A stretch of DNA of 64,000 nucleotides. Source: JAJNPS01 sp031378845. Lineage in GTDB: Bacteria > Pseudomonadota > Alphaproteobacteria > Rhodobacterales > Rhodobacteraceae. Under the pieces are notes generated by a model, which saw only the letters and a list, made by a program, of their open reading frames with translations, was not told the DNA's origin and searched no databases. A program made the translations under genes and the position numbers. Positions 17,733 through 26,679 of this stretch are shown in pieces. The number at the start of each line of letters is the position of its first letter. Position 1 is the stretch's first letter. Where the stretch lies: the NCBI GenBank assembly GCA_031378845.1, contig JANNES010000016.1:61653-125652 (forward strand). The letters run 5' to 3'.

Positions 17733-18412
17733 GAGGTGCGCGCCGTATCCAGCAAGGCCTGCTGGGCGCGTTCGAGAAATGCTTCTTTGTGTTCGTCAGG
17801 CAAAAGATGGAGTGTATCGCCAAAAATCACGCTGCAGATCAAAGGAACGGGAACGATCTCACCTTTCGGCATCACGCGGTTCAGATTGCGGATGTAGACT
17901 GGCACCAGATCAATGGTGGGCCGCGCTGCGGCCAGCTGGAAAAGACCGCTCTTGAATGGGAGCAGCGGCTCTTTGCCAGTGTTCCGCGTGCCTTCGGGGA
18001 AAATGATCAGCGAGGTGCCGTCGTCCAGCGCCGCAAGCATCTGCGCGACCGGATCCTCCGTCCGCATTTCGCGACGGCGATCGATCAGAACCGCGTGGAA
18101 GACTTCGCGCCCGATAAAGGCCCGCAATCGCGAAGCCAGCCAATAGTCGCTGCCCGCAACAGGGCGGGTCAAGGCGCGCAACGAGGGCGGCAAAACGGTC
18201 CAGATCAGCACAAAATCGCCATTGCTGCTATGGTTTGCAAAGTAAATGCGCTGTCTGGGGATCGGGGCCGTGCCCGCCCAGATAGGGTGGACGGCCGTCA
18301 CAAAACGAGCAAAGGTCAATATCGCATGGCGCAACAACCAAGCCGCAACCGACCAACCAAGGTTCTCACCGGGCGGCGCGGGTCCAGTCGTGCTCTTTAC
18401 GTCCGGTTGCAT
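17729..18412 (-). CDS. 1-acyl-glycerol-3-phosphate acyltransferase (PlsC family)
   Basis: 227 residues. The acyltransferase motif HX4D appears as NHSSNGD near residue 61 and the acceptor-binding motif as FPEGTRNTG near residue 140. It would acylate lysophosphatidic acid to phosphatidate, the substrate of the next gene's product. An N-terminal hydrophobic segment anchors it in the membrane. First gene of the three-gene phospholipid operon, with only 24 bases to the upstream cysE gene, so read-through from cysE is possible. Confidence 0.9.
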   Translation of the reverse strand: MQPDVKSTTGPAPPGENLGWSVAAWLLRHAILTFARFVTAVHPIWAGTAPIPRQRIYFANHSSNGDFVLIWTVLPPSLRALTRPVAGSDYWLASRLRAFIGREVFHAVLIDRRREMRTEDPVAQMLAALDDGTSLIIFPEGTRNTGKEPLLPFKSGLFQLAAARPTIDLVPVYIRNLNRVMPKGEIVPVPLICSVIFGDTLHLLPDEHKEAFLERAQQALLDTARTS

Positions 18413-18436
18413 TACCCCGACTTTGATCCCAAGGCG

Positions 18437-19246
18437 TCAGATCTCGCCGCGCAACAGTTGATCCATCGTTTGGGAAGGATTGTCGCATCCTGCAACACCG
18501 ACCACACGAGCTGGCACGCCTGCTACAGTGGTGTTGTGCGGGACGTCCTGCAATACCACCGAGCCTGCGGCGATCCGGCTGCAATGGCCAACCCTGATGT
18601 TGCCAAGGATCTTAGCCCCGGCGCCGATCATCACGCCATCCTCGATCTTGGGATGCCGGTCGCCATCTTCCTTGCCGGTTCCGCCAAGCGTGACGGAATG
18701 AAGCATCGAGACATTGTCGCCGACGACTGCCGTTTCCCCGATCACGATGGAATGTGCATGGTCGATCATGATACCTTTGCCAACGCGGGCAGCAGGATGG
18801 ATATCAACGCCGAACACTTCGGATACGCGCATCTGAACAAAATAAGCAAGATCGCGCCGCCCGGTCTGCCACAACCAATGCCCGATACGATAGGCCTGCA
18901 CGGCCTTGTAACCCTTGAAAAAGAGCAGTGGCTGAATGAACCGATGGCATGCCGGGTCACGGTCATAGACCGCCATCAGATCCGCCCGCGCGGCAACACC
19001 CAATTCCGGATCAGACTCATAAGCTTCATCGGCCAATTCGCGCAAAATCTGCTCGCTCATCTCGCCCGAGGCGAGCTTGAGCGAGAAGCGATAGGCAAGC
19101 GCGCGCTCCATCGACGGATGGTGCAACAGGCTGGAATGCACCAAGCCGCCCAGCAATGGCTCGTTTGCAATAGCCTCTACGGCCTCGTCGCAAACCCGGC
19201 GCCAAACCGGATCGACCGAAGCCACTTTCATCCGAGTCTCAGCCAT
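18437..19246 (-). CDS. cysE: Serine O-acetyltransferase
   Basis: 269 residues. Acetylates L-serine with acetyl-CoA, the first committed step of cysteine synthesis. The N-terminal helical domain is followed by the left-handed beta-helix with hexapeptide repeats, from DIHPAARVGKGIMIDHAHSIV on, including the catalytic His, GETAVVGDNV, HPKIEDGVMIGAGAKILGNI and AGVPARVVG. The ATG at 19246 is preferred (GGGAG 6 bases upstream) over an earlier in-frame TTG. The gene follows the end of the GTA cluster by about 70 bases on the same strand. Confidence 0.96.
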   Translation of the reverse strand: MAETRMKVASVDPVWRRVCDEAVEAIANEPLLGGLVHSSLLHHPSMERALAYRFSLKLASGEMSEQILRELADEAYESDPELGVAARADLMAVYDRDPACHRFIQPLLFFKGYKAVQAYRIGHWLWQTGRRDLAYFVQMRVSEVFGVDIHPAARVGKGIMIDHAHSIVIGETAVVGDNVSMLHSVTLGGTGKEDGDRHPKIEDGVMIGAGAKILGNIRVGHCSRIAAGSVVLQDVPHNTTVAGVPARVVGVAGCDNPSQTMDQLLRGEI

Positions 19247-19315
19247 GGCCAGCTCCCACAAAACCCCGTTCGGGACCTCTTATATAGACCATCTTCGGCC
19301 AAGACCAATGGCCAT

Positions 19316-19609
19316 TCACGCAATGTGACCGGCCAGAGTTCGAAGCAAAGCCAAGGCCGAAGCTGAAATTGCCTCCAAGTGCTCGGCGCTGTCCGCACCC
19401 GGTTCGGGCGGTGGTGCCATCAAGAGACTTCGCGCCGAAACACTGCCGTCGCCCCAGAATGGATGAGACCGTCCGAATCGCTGACGATGCCGATCGGCGA
19501 TCTCCGCTTCTTCGATCAATTTCGCAGCAAAGCCCGAACGGTCAGTTGCCTGAACTGTCGTCAGCACGCGAGCCAGCGCCAGGATATCGGAAACCAATAT
19601 CGGTCGCAT
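19316..19609 (-). CDS. Small protein of unknown function at the distal end of the GTA operon
   Basis: 97 residues, not recognised. It starts 3 bases after the stop of the GTA megatron gene, so it is almost certainly translated from the same message. The protein is mostly helical in character: an N-terminal amphipathic stretch (ILVSDILALARVL), a central charged helix rich in Glu/Arg/His and a C-terminal Ala/Leu helix. No signal peptide, membrane span or catalytic motif is seen. It could be a GTA accessory protein or an unrelated passenger. Confidence 0.65.
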   Translation of the reverse strand: MRPILVSDILALARVLTTVQATDRSGFAAKLIEEAEIADRHRQRFGRSHPFWGDGSVSARSLLMAPPPEPGADSAEHLEAISASALALLRTLAGHIA

Positions 19610-19612
19610 CGG

Positions 19613-22600
19613 TCAGGCCAAGATTTCGACGCCACGGAACGGACCAGGGCCAAAGCGATCCGATATCTGCGCAACTTCTATCCGGAACGGCACTGACACA
19701 CCGTCAATCGCCTGCTGAGCTGCCGAATAAGACCAACTGGAAGAAGTCGCAAACGCCTCTGACAGGATCGTCGCGCCAGACCGGACTCTGACCTGATAGA
19801 TTTCGCTGTCTTCTCCCAATGGTACCTCGGACGACTGCCAACTGTCTCCGTCAATTCGCGTGCGCCGTATCCATGACAGGTCAAGAGCGTTTGCCAGCGT
19901 CCGGACCGCCTTGATGTGGGCGACCGGATACGGCCTGAGCCCGATCCCGTCAAAGGCTTCGATACGTGTAACAACTGTCGGATCGGCGTATCCGCGCCCT
20001 GCGACACCGACACGATAATAGCGCGCCAACCCGCGAGACGAGAGTGCAAGGTCGATCTGAACTGGGGCACGGTCCAGCAAGACAACTTCGCTTCCAGTCG
20101 GCCAGACCGGCGGCATGATGCCGTCTGTTCCCAATTGCCCGCGCAGCCGAAGGCTTAACTCATAGGTATCGGGAGCAACGACCTGAGCCTCGACAAACTG
20201 AAACACCTCCCAATTGTCAGACGATCCGTCGCCGATCGCCATCGCATTCGACCCATTCAAAACCGCATCAAGCGACGCACTGCTCAGCGTCCCACCGGTG
20301 ACTTTGATCCGAAGTGGTGCGCCTCGGTCCAACACGCCAGGTCTTGCCGCCAAAAGCGGCGATTGGGTTACGCCAATCACGGAAGGACCAGCAATCGTGC
20401 GGTTCAATTCATACCCAGCGTCTTCTGATGAAGACCAGATTGCCACGGTTCCCGGCCAAGGCGCCGCAGTCACGGCAACATGGGGCGCATGCTCAACTTC
20501 GCTGCCCGTCAGCAAAGGAAGATCCAAAAAGACTGGATACACTGGAACCGGCGCATAGAACTGACGCGGAAAGACCCTCTCCTCGGCTCCGTCTGACAGA
20601 CGGTATACGCCCGGCTCGACCCTTACCGCCTCGATCAACTGCGCATCGCCCTGCTCCACACGATCGATCCGATAGAGCGAATTGTCGACACGAACAACGT
20701 CCCCCGCGCCCAAACCGAGTTTTGACTTCGGCAAGGCAAACCGGGCGGTATCGCGCGCCACCCTCGCTTCAGATAGCCATCGCTCAACCGTTGCCTGTGC
20801 TTCAGTCGAGGTCATTACCAGTGGCATCTCGCTCTGCGAGACGCCAAAACTGACCTCATCGGGAAAAATCGCTTCGGCCTGCCGGATTTCATAGTTTCCT
20901 TCGGCTTCCACAAAACCTAGCCGGACCTTACCGGCAATCTCGACTTCTGATGTGCGTGTTGTTTCAAATGTCCCGTCCAAGTCACTGGCCAAAGCAAGCA
21001 ACTCGCGATCAAGCGTCGCGATGGCCCGGCCCGCGCGCATCTCAAAACGCAACGTGCCGTCGCGCTCAAGTGCATCAAACCCGTAGGCCAACATCAACGG
21101 CTGAAGCACTGAGCGTGCGGTCCCGGTTTCGGACTGCAAATAGCCCCGAACCACACCATAGAGCTTGCGCGCATCCAGCGTCGACATGCCGGAACGATCA
21201 CAGATCTCGGCCACCACAGCTTCAAGACTTTGATTGGACACACGACCGTTCAGCCAATGCCCGCGTGTGTAATTCGGCCCGTCGCTCCAAACCTCGGTCT
21301 GCGTTGGAAATTCGGGGAACGGGCGCGCGTCCCATGCCCACGCATGAGCGCGTGCCATGTCAACCATCGCTCCGCCATAAAGCGTCGACACGGGATTGTT
21401 TGCAGCATATGCAAAGTGTTGGGAATATGCGCGGTAGTATTGCATCTGGATCAGGTCGTCGCGACGACCGTTTGAAAATCGCGGCAACGCTGACTCGGAC
21501 GACTTGAGGTCGACGAACTTGTTGGGCTCGTTGCCACCTTTGTCGATCGCCGCGCAGCCATACTCGGTGAAACGGATTGGCTTTGATCCCGGCACCCAAG
21601 CGGTCGGAAAAACACTGCGCACGTCCGCCTGCCGTTCGTGATGCAGGTTGGACCACCACGACTTCAGGTCCTTGTAGCGATAGACCCAAGGCTCGTTGTG
21701 AGCGCCATCCTCAATCTGCAGCCGTCTCTGCGCGGCGCGACCCTCGGGACTGTCATAGTACCAGTCGAACCCCTCGCCCCCGGCGATGTTCGCGCGCAGA
21801 TAGTCCAGACTGTGGACGGATCCGTAACCTATATCAGCATGGGCATCACTGTCGCGCCAGTCCGAGACCGGCATGTAGTTGTCGATGCCAATGAAGTCCA
21901 CATTCACATCGGCCCAAAGCGGATCGAGGTGGAAATAGACATTCCCGTCAGTCTGATGCCCAAAGTATTCTGTCCAATCAGCAGCATAGCTGATCTTGGT
22001 TGCTGGGCCCAGGATCCCGCGGACATCCGCCGCCAGCTGGCGCAGTGCTGCGACTGCGGGAAAAACATCCAGCGCACCACGGATCTGCGTCAGTCCGCGC
22101 ATTTCCGACCCGATGCAAAAGGCATCCACGCCCCCTGCTGCCACACAAAGATGCGCGTAGTGCAAGATGAAACGCCGATACCCCCAATCCGCAACACCCG
22201 TATAGTTGACCTGACCGTTGGTCACCGTGAAATTACTCGGCGCCACAGTCCCGAAAAAAGCCGCCACTTCGCTCGCGGCGGTCGCGCTTCGGTCAGGACT
22301 GCCCGGTCTGCCCGGTGCGACTGACAATGTGATCCGCCCGCGCCACGGCAGGGCTGCCTGCTCTGCCACATCGCTGTAGGGGTCGGGAAGGTCGCTCCCC
22401 TCCAGCTGATCCATCAAGATGAACGGATAAAACATCACTTCCTGGCCCTGCAAGCGCAGCGCCGTGATGGCTTCGATCACCGACGCATCTGACGGTGTCC
22501 CGCCATAGACCGACCGACCCTCGGACAACGGAACAACTTCGGCCTGACCTCGCGTGACACCGCCGGCTCGCCATGTCTGGCCAACACCTTCAAAACCGTT

Positions 22601-23509
22601 CTGCACCACCTTGGGAAAAATATGGCATTCCCCACAGCGCAGGTCTGACCCAAACCACGACACGACCAATGAGACCGACTGGCACAGCGGCAGTTCTTCG
22701 GTCAGCTGATCCAGCGATGTCGCAAAGTCCGTCTTGCCCGACGCACTGTGGACGTTGGCACTGCGACTGACGCCGCGCTCCAGATTGTAATGTACACGTG
22801 TTGTGGCCAGACCATATTCACCCGTCCCGGGGATAAGTGAAACGGCCTGAACTGCTGCAGCGATGTCCGATGGCTCAGAATCCAGGCCACTTTTGGCGCG
22901 GCGCAGCACTTCAAATGTGAATTGGGGGACCCGGTTTCCATAAGGCGAAAGGTCAAGGTCCTCGATCACGACATACGCGATACCACGATAGGCGGGTGCC
23001 TTGCCTGTCCCCTCAACTGCCGAGATCTTTGGATCAGCAAGTTGATCTTCGGTGCCGGTGTAAACTCTCAGATTCAAGGTCGAGGCGACGACTTCTGCGC
23101 CATCCGCCCAGATCCGACCGATCCGGGTAATCTCGCCTTCGCAAAGCGCAATCCCGACGCTGATCGAATAGCTGAATTCCACTGTCTTGGGCTGAGGGGC
23201 GCCTTTGCCCCCACCTGACCGGGTTGAGTTTTCCTGAAACTCGGTAGCCCAGATCACTTGACCCGCTACCCGCATCCGTCCCCAGACTTGCGAGATCGCG
23301 GCGCCCTCACCAGCACTTGAGAGTCTCAGGCGGTCAACGCGTCCGATTTCGACGGCGTCCGATCCAGCGCCCATCAATCGCTGGTCGATGACCCGCCCCA
23401 GAGTCGCCCCGATCGCGCGACCGATTACAGCGCCGGACAGACCGATAACAGTTCCGCCGAACCCGGCACCGATTGCAGCTCCCGCTGCGGATAGCAGTAG
23501 CGTCGCCAT
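19613..23509 (-). CDS. GTA g15: megatron / host-specificity tail-tip protein
   Basis: 1298 residues, the largest gene of the cluster. In the R. capsulatus GTA the equivalent forms the central tail fibre that penetrates the cell envelope. The N-terminus is Gly/Ala-rich (GAAIGAGFGGTVIGLSGAVIG), as in other tail-tip proteins. The middle (about 440-790) is a TIM-barrel, glycoside-hydrolase-like domain (EMRGLTQIRG, WTEYFGHQTDG, IGIDNYMPVSDWRD, IRFTEYGCAAIDKG), and a beta-rich phage tail region follows. It starts one base after the g14 stop and has no frameshift over nearly 4 kb. Confidence 0.95.
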   Translation of the reverse strand: MATLLLSAAGAAIGAGFGGTVIGLSGAVIGRAIGATLGRVIDQRLMGAGSDAVEIGRVDRLRLSSAGEGAAISQVWGRMRVAGQVIWATEFQENSTRSGGGKGAPQPKTVEFSYSISVGIALCEGEITRIGRIWADGAEVVASTLNLRVYTGTEDQLADPKISAVEGTGKAPAYRGIAYVVIEDLDLSPYGNRVPQFTFEVLRRAKSGLDSEPSDIAAAVQAVSLIPGTGEYGLATTRVHYNLERGVSRSANVHSASGKTDFATSLDQLTEELPLCQSVSLVVSWFGSDLRCGECHIFPKVVQNGFEGVGQTWRAGGVTRGQAEVVPLSEGRSVYGGTPSDASVIEAITALRLQGQEVMFYPFILMDQLEGSDLPDPYSDVAEQAALPWRGRITLSVAPGRPGSPDRSATAASEVAAFFGTVAPSNFTVTNGQVNYTGVADWGYRRFILHYAHLCVAAGGVDAFCIGSEMRGLTQIRGALDVFPAVAALRQLAADVRGILGPATKISYAADWTEYFGHQTDGNVYFHLDPLWADVNVDFIGIDNYMPVSDWRDSDAHADIGYGSVHSLDYLRANIAGGEGFDWYYDSPEGRAAQRRLQIEDGAHNEPWVYRYKDLKSWWSNLHHERQADVRSVFPTAWVPGSKPIRFTEYGCAAIDKGGNEPNKFVDLKSSESALPRFSNGRRDDLIQMQYYRAYSQHFAYAANNPVSTLYGGAMVDMARAHAWAWDARPFPEFPTQTEVWSDGPNYTRGHWLNGRVSNQSLEAVVAEICDRSGMSTLDARKLYGVVRGYLQSETGTARSVLQPLMLAYGFDALERDGTLRFEMRAGRAIATLDRELLALASDLDGTFETTRTSEVEIAGKVRLGFVEAEGNYEIRQAEAIFPDEVSFGVSQSEMPLVMTSTEAQATVERWLSEARVARDTARFALPKSKLGLGAGDVVRVDNSLYRIDRVEQGDAQLIEAVRVEPGVYRLSDGAEERVFPRQFYAPVPVYPVFLDLPLLTGSEVEHAPHVAVTAAPWPGTVAIWSSSEDAGYELNRTIAGPSVIGVTQSPLLAARPGVLDRGAPLRIKVTGGTLSSASLDAVLNGSNAMAIGDGSSDNWEVFQFVEAQVVAPDTYELSLRLRGQLGTDGIMPPVWPTGSEVVLLDRAPVQIDLALSSRGLARYYRVGVAGRGYADPTVVTRIEAFDGIGLRPYPVAHIKAVRTLANALDLSWIRRTRIDGDSWQSSEVPLGEDSEIYQVRVRSGATILSEAFATSSSWSYSAAQQAIDGVSVPFRIEVAQISDRFGPGPFRGVEILA

Positions 23510-23953
23510 TCATTCGGCTCCTTCAGGAAAGGCAAATCGTCCCACAACGCGCCGGGCCCATGGCCGCGACAGCGGACTTTCAACGACCGCGTGACGCGAA
23601 TAGGCATGGATAAAGGCGGCATCCGCGCCGACGCGCGACTGGATGCCTAGGTGTTTGGCTACAAAACCGTCCTGCATCCGGAACAATAAAACATCGCCCG
23701 GGGCAGCGTCCGTCGGCAGTTTGCGGCGCAAACACATTTCGGCAGCAGCGGTCAACACCTCACCGGCAGCAGCCTCGTCCCAATCAGCGGTATACGCCGG
23801 GATAGGCAACGGCTCCTGGCCAATCGCTGCGCGCCACACGCCGCGCAAAAGACCCAGGCAATCCGTTCCGGCCCCCTTGACGCTGGCTTGATGGACATAG
23901 GGTGTCCCAATCCAGCTTCGCGCTTCGGTGACGACCTGACTTGCCAACGTCAT
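23510..23953 (-). CDS. GTA g14: NlpC/P60-type cell-wall peptidase
   Basis: 147 residues. Papain-like NlpC/P60 fold with the catalytic Cys in GAGTDCLGLLRGVW (about Cys31) and a His in KHLGIQ (about 99). It sits at the tail tip and would cut recipient peptidoglycan so DNA can pass. It overlaps g13 by four bases and abuts g15. The size matches other GTA g14 proteins. Confidence 0.92.
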   Translation of the reverse strand: MTLASQVVTEARSWIGTPYVHQASVKGAGTDCLGLLRGVWRAAIGQEPLPIPAYTADWDEAAAGEVLTAAAEMCLRRKLPTDAAPGDVLLFRMQDGFVAKHLGIQSRVGADAAFIHAYSRHAVVESPLSRPWARRVVGRFAFPEGAE

Positions 23954-24861
23954 GACCCAAACCCGGGAACCGACGTTGGCGTGAAAAGGCTTTGGCCCTG
24001 TTGCGTGCGTTCAGGTTTTGGATAGGACGTCAGCCAATCCTCGCCCGGAATATGTGGGAACCCGCGGAAATTGGCAAAGTTTGTGAACTTCGTCCGACAG
24101 GTATCGGCGGCCTTGTCGCAACCCGCTTCCAATCGGATCAGATCACCTGACTGCAGGTTCGGCCCGATCGATTGCCAAAGCTCAATCTCGCGGCCCGCCC
24201 CTATGGTCCGGTCGTTCTTGATCAACCCGACAGAGCCTGTCGCCGCGCCAGACGTGACAACCAGCCGTCCACGCTCAAACCAGCGATCATCAAACCCGCC
24301 GAAGGCCGCAAACCGAAAGATTGTCCGATCCACCACGGTCTCGATTGCGCGACTGCTGAAGTATCCCGGCAGCGTTAGATCAAAACGGCATTGCGTGTCT
24401 CCAAGGACTGCCGAACAACTCCGTTGATACACCCGCCCTTGCGGCAGGTTCAGCGCCTCGGTCAAGCCGCGCAACTCCGCCCGAAACGCACCCGCCGCGC
24501 GCGTGACTTCGCCCAAAGTGCCGCGGAATTGCTCCACCCTTTCTTCAGGATTTGCCCAGTTGACCAACCAAGCACGCACCTCAGCAGCATCATAACGACC
24601 TGCCAAGAGATCCTCTTCGCTGACCGAAGCGTCCGACAGCGCACCGATGGCTTCGGTATTGTCGACGGCAAGTCCCGTCGTCTGCTGAACGGCCCGCGCG
24701 GTAAGACCGGACTCAGCCCGAAAGCTGACGCCATCAAACTCCAGAGTGCAGTCATGGTCGGTGAAGCCGAGCCGAAGCCCATCCCGCCGCGTGACCAGCC
24801 AAGCCCGACAAACAGTGGTTTGTCCGCCCGCGAGATGGGCAAGCAGATCCGCCGCGCTCAT
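23950..24861 (-). CDS. GTA g13: tail hub protein (DUF2163)
   Basis: 303 residues. The opening with a Cys-containing CRAWLVTRRDGLRLGFTDHD, the central cysteine-rich RSCSAVLGDTQCRFD and the distal CDKAADTCRTKFTNFANFRGFPHIPGED are family hallmarks of DUF2163/FAD_BAC0228-type hub proteins, in which four cysteines bind an iron-sulphur cluster in the R. capsulatus particle. The paired cysteines here are kept. It joins distal tail protein and megatron. It overlaps both neighbours by four bases. Confidence 0.92.
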   Translation of the reverse strand: MSAADLLAHLAGGQTTVCRAWLVTRRDGLRLGFTDHDCTLEFDGVSFRAESGLTARAVQQTTGLAVDNTEAIGALSDASVSEEDLLAGRYDAAEVRAWLVNWANPEERVEQFRGTLGEVTRAAGAFRAELRGLTEALNLPQGRVYQRSCSAVLGDTQCRFDLTLPGYFSSRAIETVVDRTIFRFAAFGGFDDRWFERGRLVVTSGAATGSVGLIKNDRTIGAGREIELWQSIGPNLQSGDLIRLEAGCDKAADTCRTKFTNFANFRGFPHIPGEDWLTSYPKPERTQQGQSLFTPTSVPGFGS

Positions 24862-25490
24862 AGTCGCACCTCAAGGATCGGAACGTTCGGCACATCGCCC
24901 GCCTGGAATGAGGCAACCGAGGTTTGGATGCCGTCCGTGTCAAAACGGACTGGAACGTCAAATTCAAACCCCGCAGTGACCCGCGCTCCGACACCCGGCG
25001 CCACCACAAAGACGACAAGGCCGCTCGTGATGTCGATGTTGTATTCAAGGGCCTCGATCTTGGGATCGCCTGCCACAGCGACCCGAACAGTGCCGGCAAC
25101 CGGCTTGATGATCGGGCGTTCATAACTCTGTAGTCCCGACACATAGGTCTTGCGCAGCGCAAAACTGGTCACGACGCCATCGCCAATTCCGATCGGCTGA
25201 TCTTCGGGCTGAGGCGCCTTGGACGCGGGACAGGACTTGTAGTCCGACCAGTCCTTCCAGCGAAAGCCATAAATCTGCCCTCGACGCGCTTCGAAAAACG
25301 CAATCAGTGTCTCGATGTCTTGCAGGCTGCGCAGGCCCAATCCCGCGTCATATCGCCTCCGGGAATGCGCCCATGGGCTGTTTCGTTCTTCGTGACCATT
25401 GGCAAGCGTGACGATCTCGCTGCGCCGTTCGGGTCCACCGACCGACCCAAAGCTGAGATTGGCGGGAAACCGGATCTCGTGAAAATTCAT
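24858..25490 (-). CDS. GTA g12: distal tail protein (DUF2460)
   Basis: 210 residues from the ATG at 25490 (MNFHEIRFPANLSFG). A GTG four codons earlier overlaps the g11 stop as GTGA and is an alternative start. The segments GGPERRSEIVTLANGHEERN, SRRRYDAGLGLRSL and FRWKDWSDYKSC are characteristic of DUF2460 (TIGR02217). It forms the ring at the end of the tail tube that carries hub and megatron. Confidence 0.92.
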   Translation of the reverse strand: MNFHEIRFPANLSFGSVGGPERRSEIVTLANGHEERNSPWAHSRRRYDAGLGLRSLQDIETLIAFFEARRGQIYGFRWKDWSDYKSCPASKAPQPEDQPIGIGDGVVTSFALRKTYVSGLQSYERPIIKPVAGTVRVAVAGDPKIEALEYNIDITSGLVVFVVAPGVGARVTAGFEFDVPVRFDTDGIQTSVASFQAGDVPNVPILEVRL

Positions 25491-25498
25491 GGCTTTGC

Positions 25499-26152
25499 TC
25501 ACTTGTTGCGTTGACCGCGCGCCAGCGCCCGGCTGACTTGCGCGGCCACTTGACCCTGACTGCGTTGAAAGCTTTGCGCGTCCGGCGTCGAGATGTTCAT
25601 AACCACCTGGACCGGACGTCCGCCTGACCCTGCCGACTGAACCCCTAGCCGACCGTCAGCGCCTCGGGTCAGTGGCATGATTGCCTCCGGCCCGGCTTCG
25701 CCCATCATGCCGCGCCCTCCCCGCATCGGGAATTGCACCGGGGACGAGACAATGCCGCCGTTTGCGAAAGGCACCACGCGCCCTTGCGAAAATGCGCCGC
25801 CCTTTTCAAACGGCATCAGACCGTTCAACGCCCCGGACACGCCTTGCGCCAAAAGTCCGCCCAGCGCACCTGTCACCGGCTTGATCGCGATGCCATAAAC
25901 GGTGTCGATGATGCTTTGGGCGACGGTCTTCAACGCATCGCTTAACCGCATCCCGTCAAAAGCCAACCCGTCAAAAGCGCGCCGCAGCCCGCCGGACAAC
26001 CCGGCCGACAAGGTGCCGACTTCCCGCCCGGTAAAGACGACCGTCTCGCGCATTCGCGCCAGCTCACCGTCAAAGCTCGCCACCATCTGGCCCGAGCTTG
26101 CCAATGTCGCTTCCAGTGACTGCAACTGTGCTTGCATGTCCTCGATTTCCAT
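25499..26152 (-). CDS. GTA g11: tail tape-measure protein
   Basis: 217 residues. Short for a tape measure, in keeping with the short tail of GTA particles. The N-terminal 40 residues are coiled-coil (DMQAQLQSLEATLASSGQ), the middle is Gly/Ala-rich with a hydrophobic helix (GGLLAQGVSGALNGLMPFEKGG), and the end has the phage tape-measure segment GEAGPEAIMPLTRG. The ATG at 26152 has GAGG at a good distance. The upstream GTG at 26161 lies inside that site and is unlikely. Its first codons are overlapped by the preceding gene by about 80 bases. Confidence 0.9.
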   Translation of the reverse strand: MEIEDMQAQLQSLEATLASSGQMVASFDGELARMRETVVFTGREVGTLSAGLSGGLRRAFDGLAFDGMRLSDALKTVAQSIIDTVYGIAIKPVTGALGGLLAQGVSGALNGLMPFEKGGAFSQGRVVPFANGGIVSSPVQFPMRGGRGMMGEAGPEAIMPLTRGADGRLGVQSAGSGGRPVQVVMNISTPDAQSFQRSQGQVAAQVSRALARGQRNK

Positions 26153-26354
26153 CGCGACCACCTCTTTTTGTATCGGGGAAAGCCGCGGCCAGTTCGTCCA
26201 GCCGCGATCGCGTCAGATGTGGCATCATCAGGTCGGCGCCCAGCATGATCCGCAGCTCAACCGGGGTCAGACGCCAGAATTCGTGCGGCGTCAGACCAAG
26301 AACATGCAAACCAGCGCGCACCAGGCCAGGCCAGTCGATCAGCCGTGTGCTCAC
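26070..26354 (-). CDS. GTA g10.1: tail assembly chaperone-like protein (rcc01693 family)
   Basis: 94 residues, starting with GTG at 26354 in a GTGA overlap with the g10 stop. The first 60 residues carry the family pattern (IDWPGLVRAGLHVLGL, FWRLTPVELRIMLG, LTRSRLDELAAAFPD). After FPD, where relatives normally stop, the frame stays open for about 30 more codons and runs over the start of g11 in another frame. The extra tail is Gly/Arg/Asp-rich and looks unconserved, so the stop codon was probably lost. By position it is the second of the two chaperones between tube and tape-measure genes. Confidence 0.82.
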   Translation of the reverse strand: MSTRLIDWPGLVRAGLHVLGLTPHEFWRLTPVELRIMLGADLMMPHLTRSRLDELAAAFPDTKRGGRDGNRGHASTVAVTGSDIGKLGPDGGEL

Positions 26355-26671
26355 GTCTCGCCCGGCACCGCAAAGGCACGCGCGAGCAACTCTGCCGCCG
26401 CCCGCGCTGCGGCCAATGGTCCGCCAGCTATCTCGACGGTCAAAAGGTCGCTCGCCTTACCTTGCCAGCCCCCGCCTCGCAAACCCGCGACGATCAGCGC
26501 CAGCACGTCGCGCGTCGAAAAGCTGCGCTGTTCAAACCGCTCAACCAGATCAATCAGTGACCCGGCACTCAAGGTCGTCTCCAGCTCGGCGAGAACCCCC
26601 AAGGTCAGCTTGGCGACATGCGGCTTGCCATCCAGGACGATGGTGACTTCACCGGCCCAAGGATTGCCCAT
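26351..26671 (-). CDS. GTA g10: tail assembly chaperone-like protein
   Basis: 106 residues from ATG at 26671 (MGNPWAGEVTIVLDG). A GTG four codons earlier overlaps the g9 stop and is an alternative start. Known in Rhodobacterales as a GTA family protein lying between the tail tube and tape-measure genes, the place of the lambda gpG chaperone. The sequence is a beta-rich start then helices (AKLTLGVLAELETTL, ARAAAELLARAF). Confidence 0.85.
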   Translation of the reverse strand: MGNPWAGEVTIVLDGKPHVAKLTLGVLAELETTLSAGSLIDLVERFEQRSFSTRDVLALIVAGLRGGGWQGKASDLLTVEIAGGPLAAARAAAELLARAFAVPGET

Positions 26672-26679
26672 GGCGTCGC

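Noticed and set aside
26341..26400. Programmed -1 frameshift between g10 and g10.1 as in lambda G/GT
   Set aside because: No X-XXY-YYZ heptamer is seen near the g10 stop, and g10.1 has its own GTG start in a coupled overlap.
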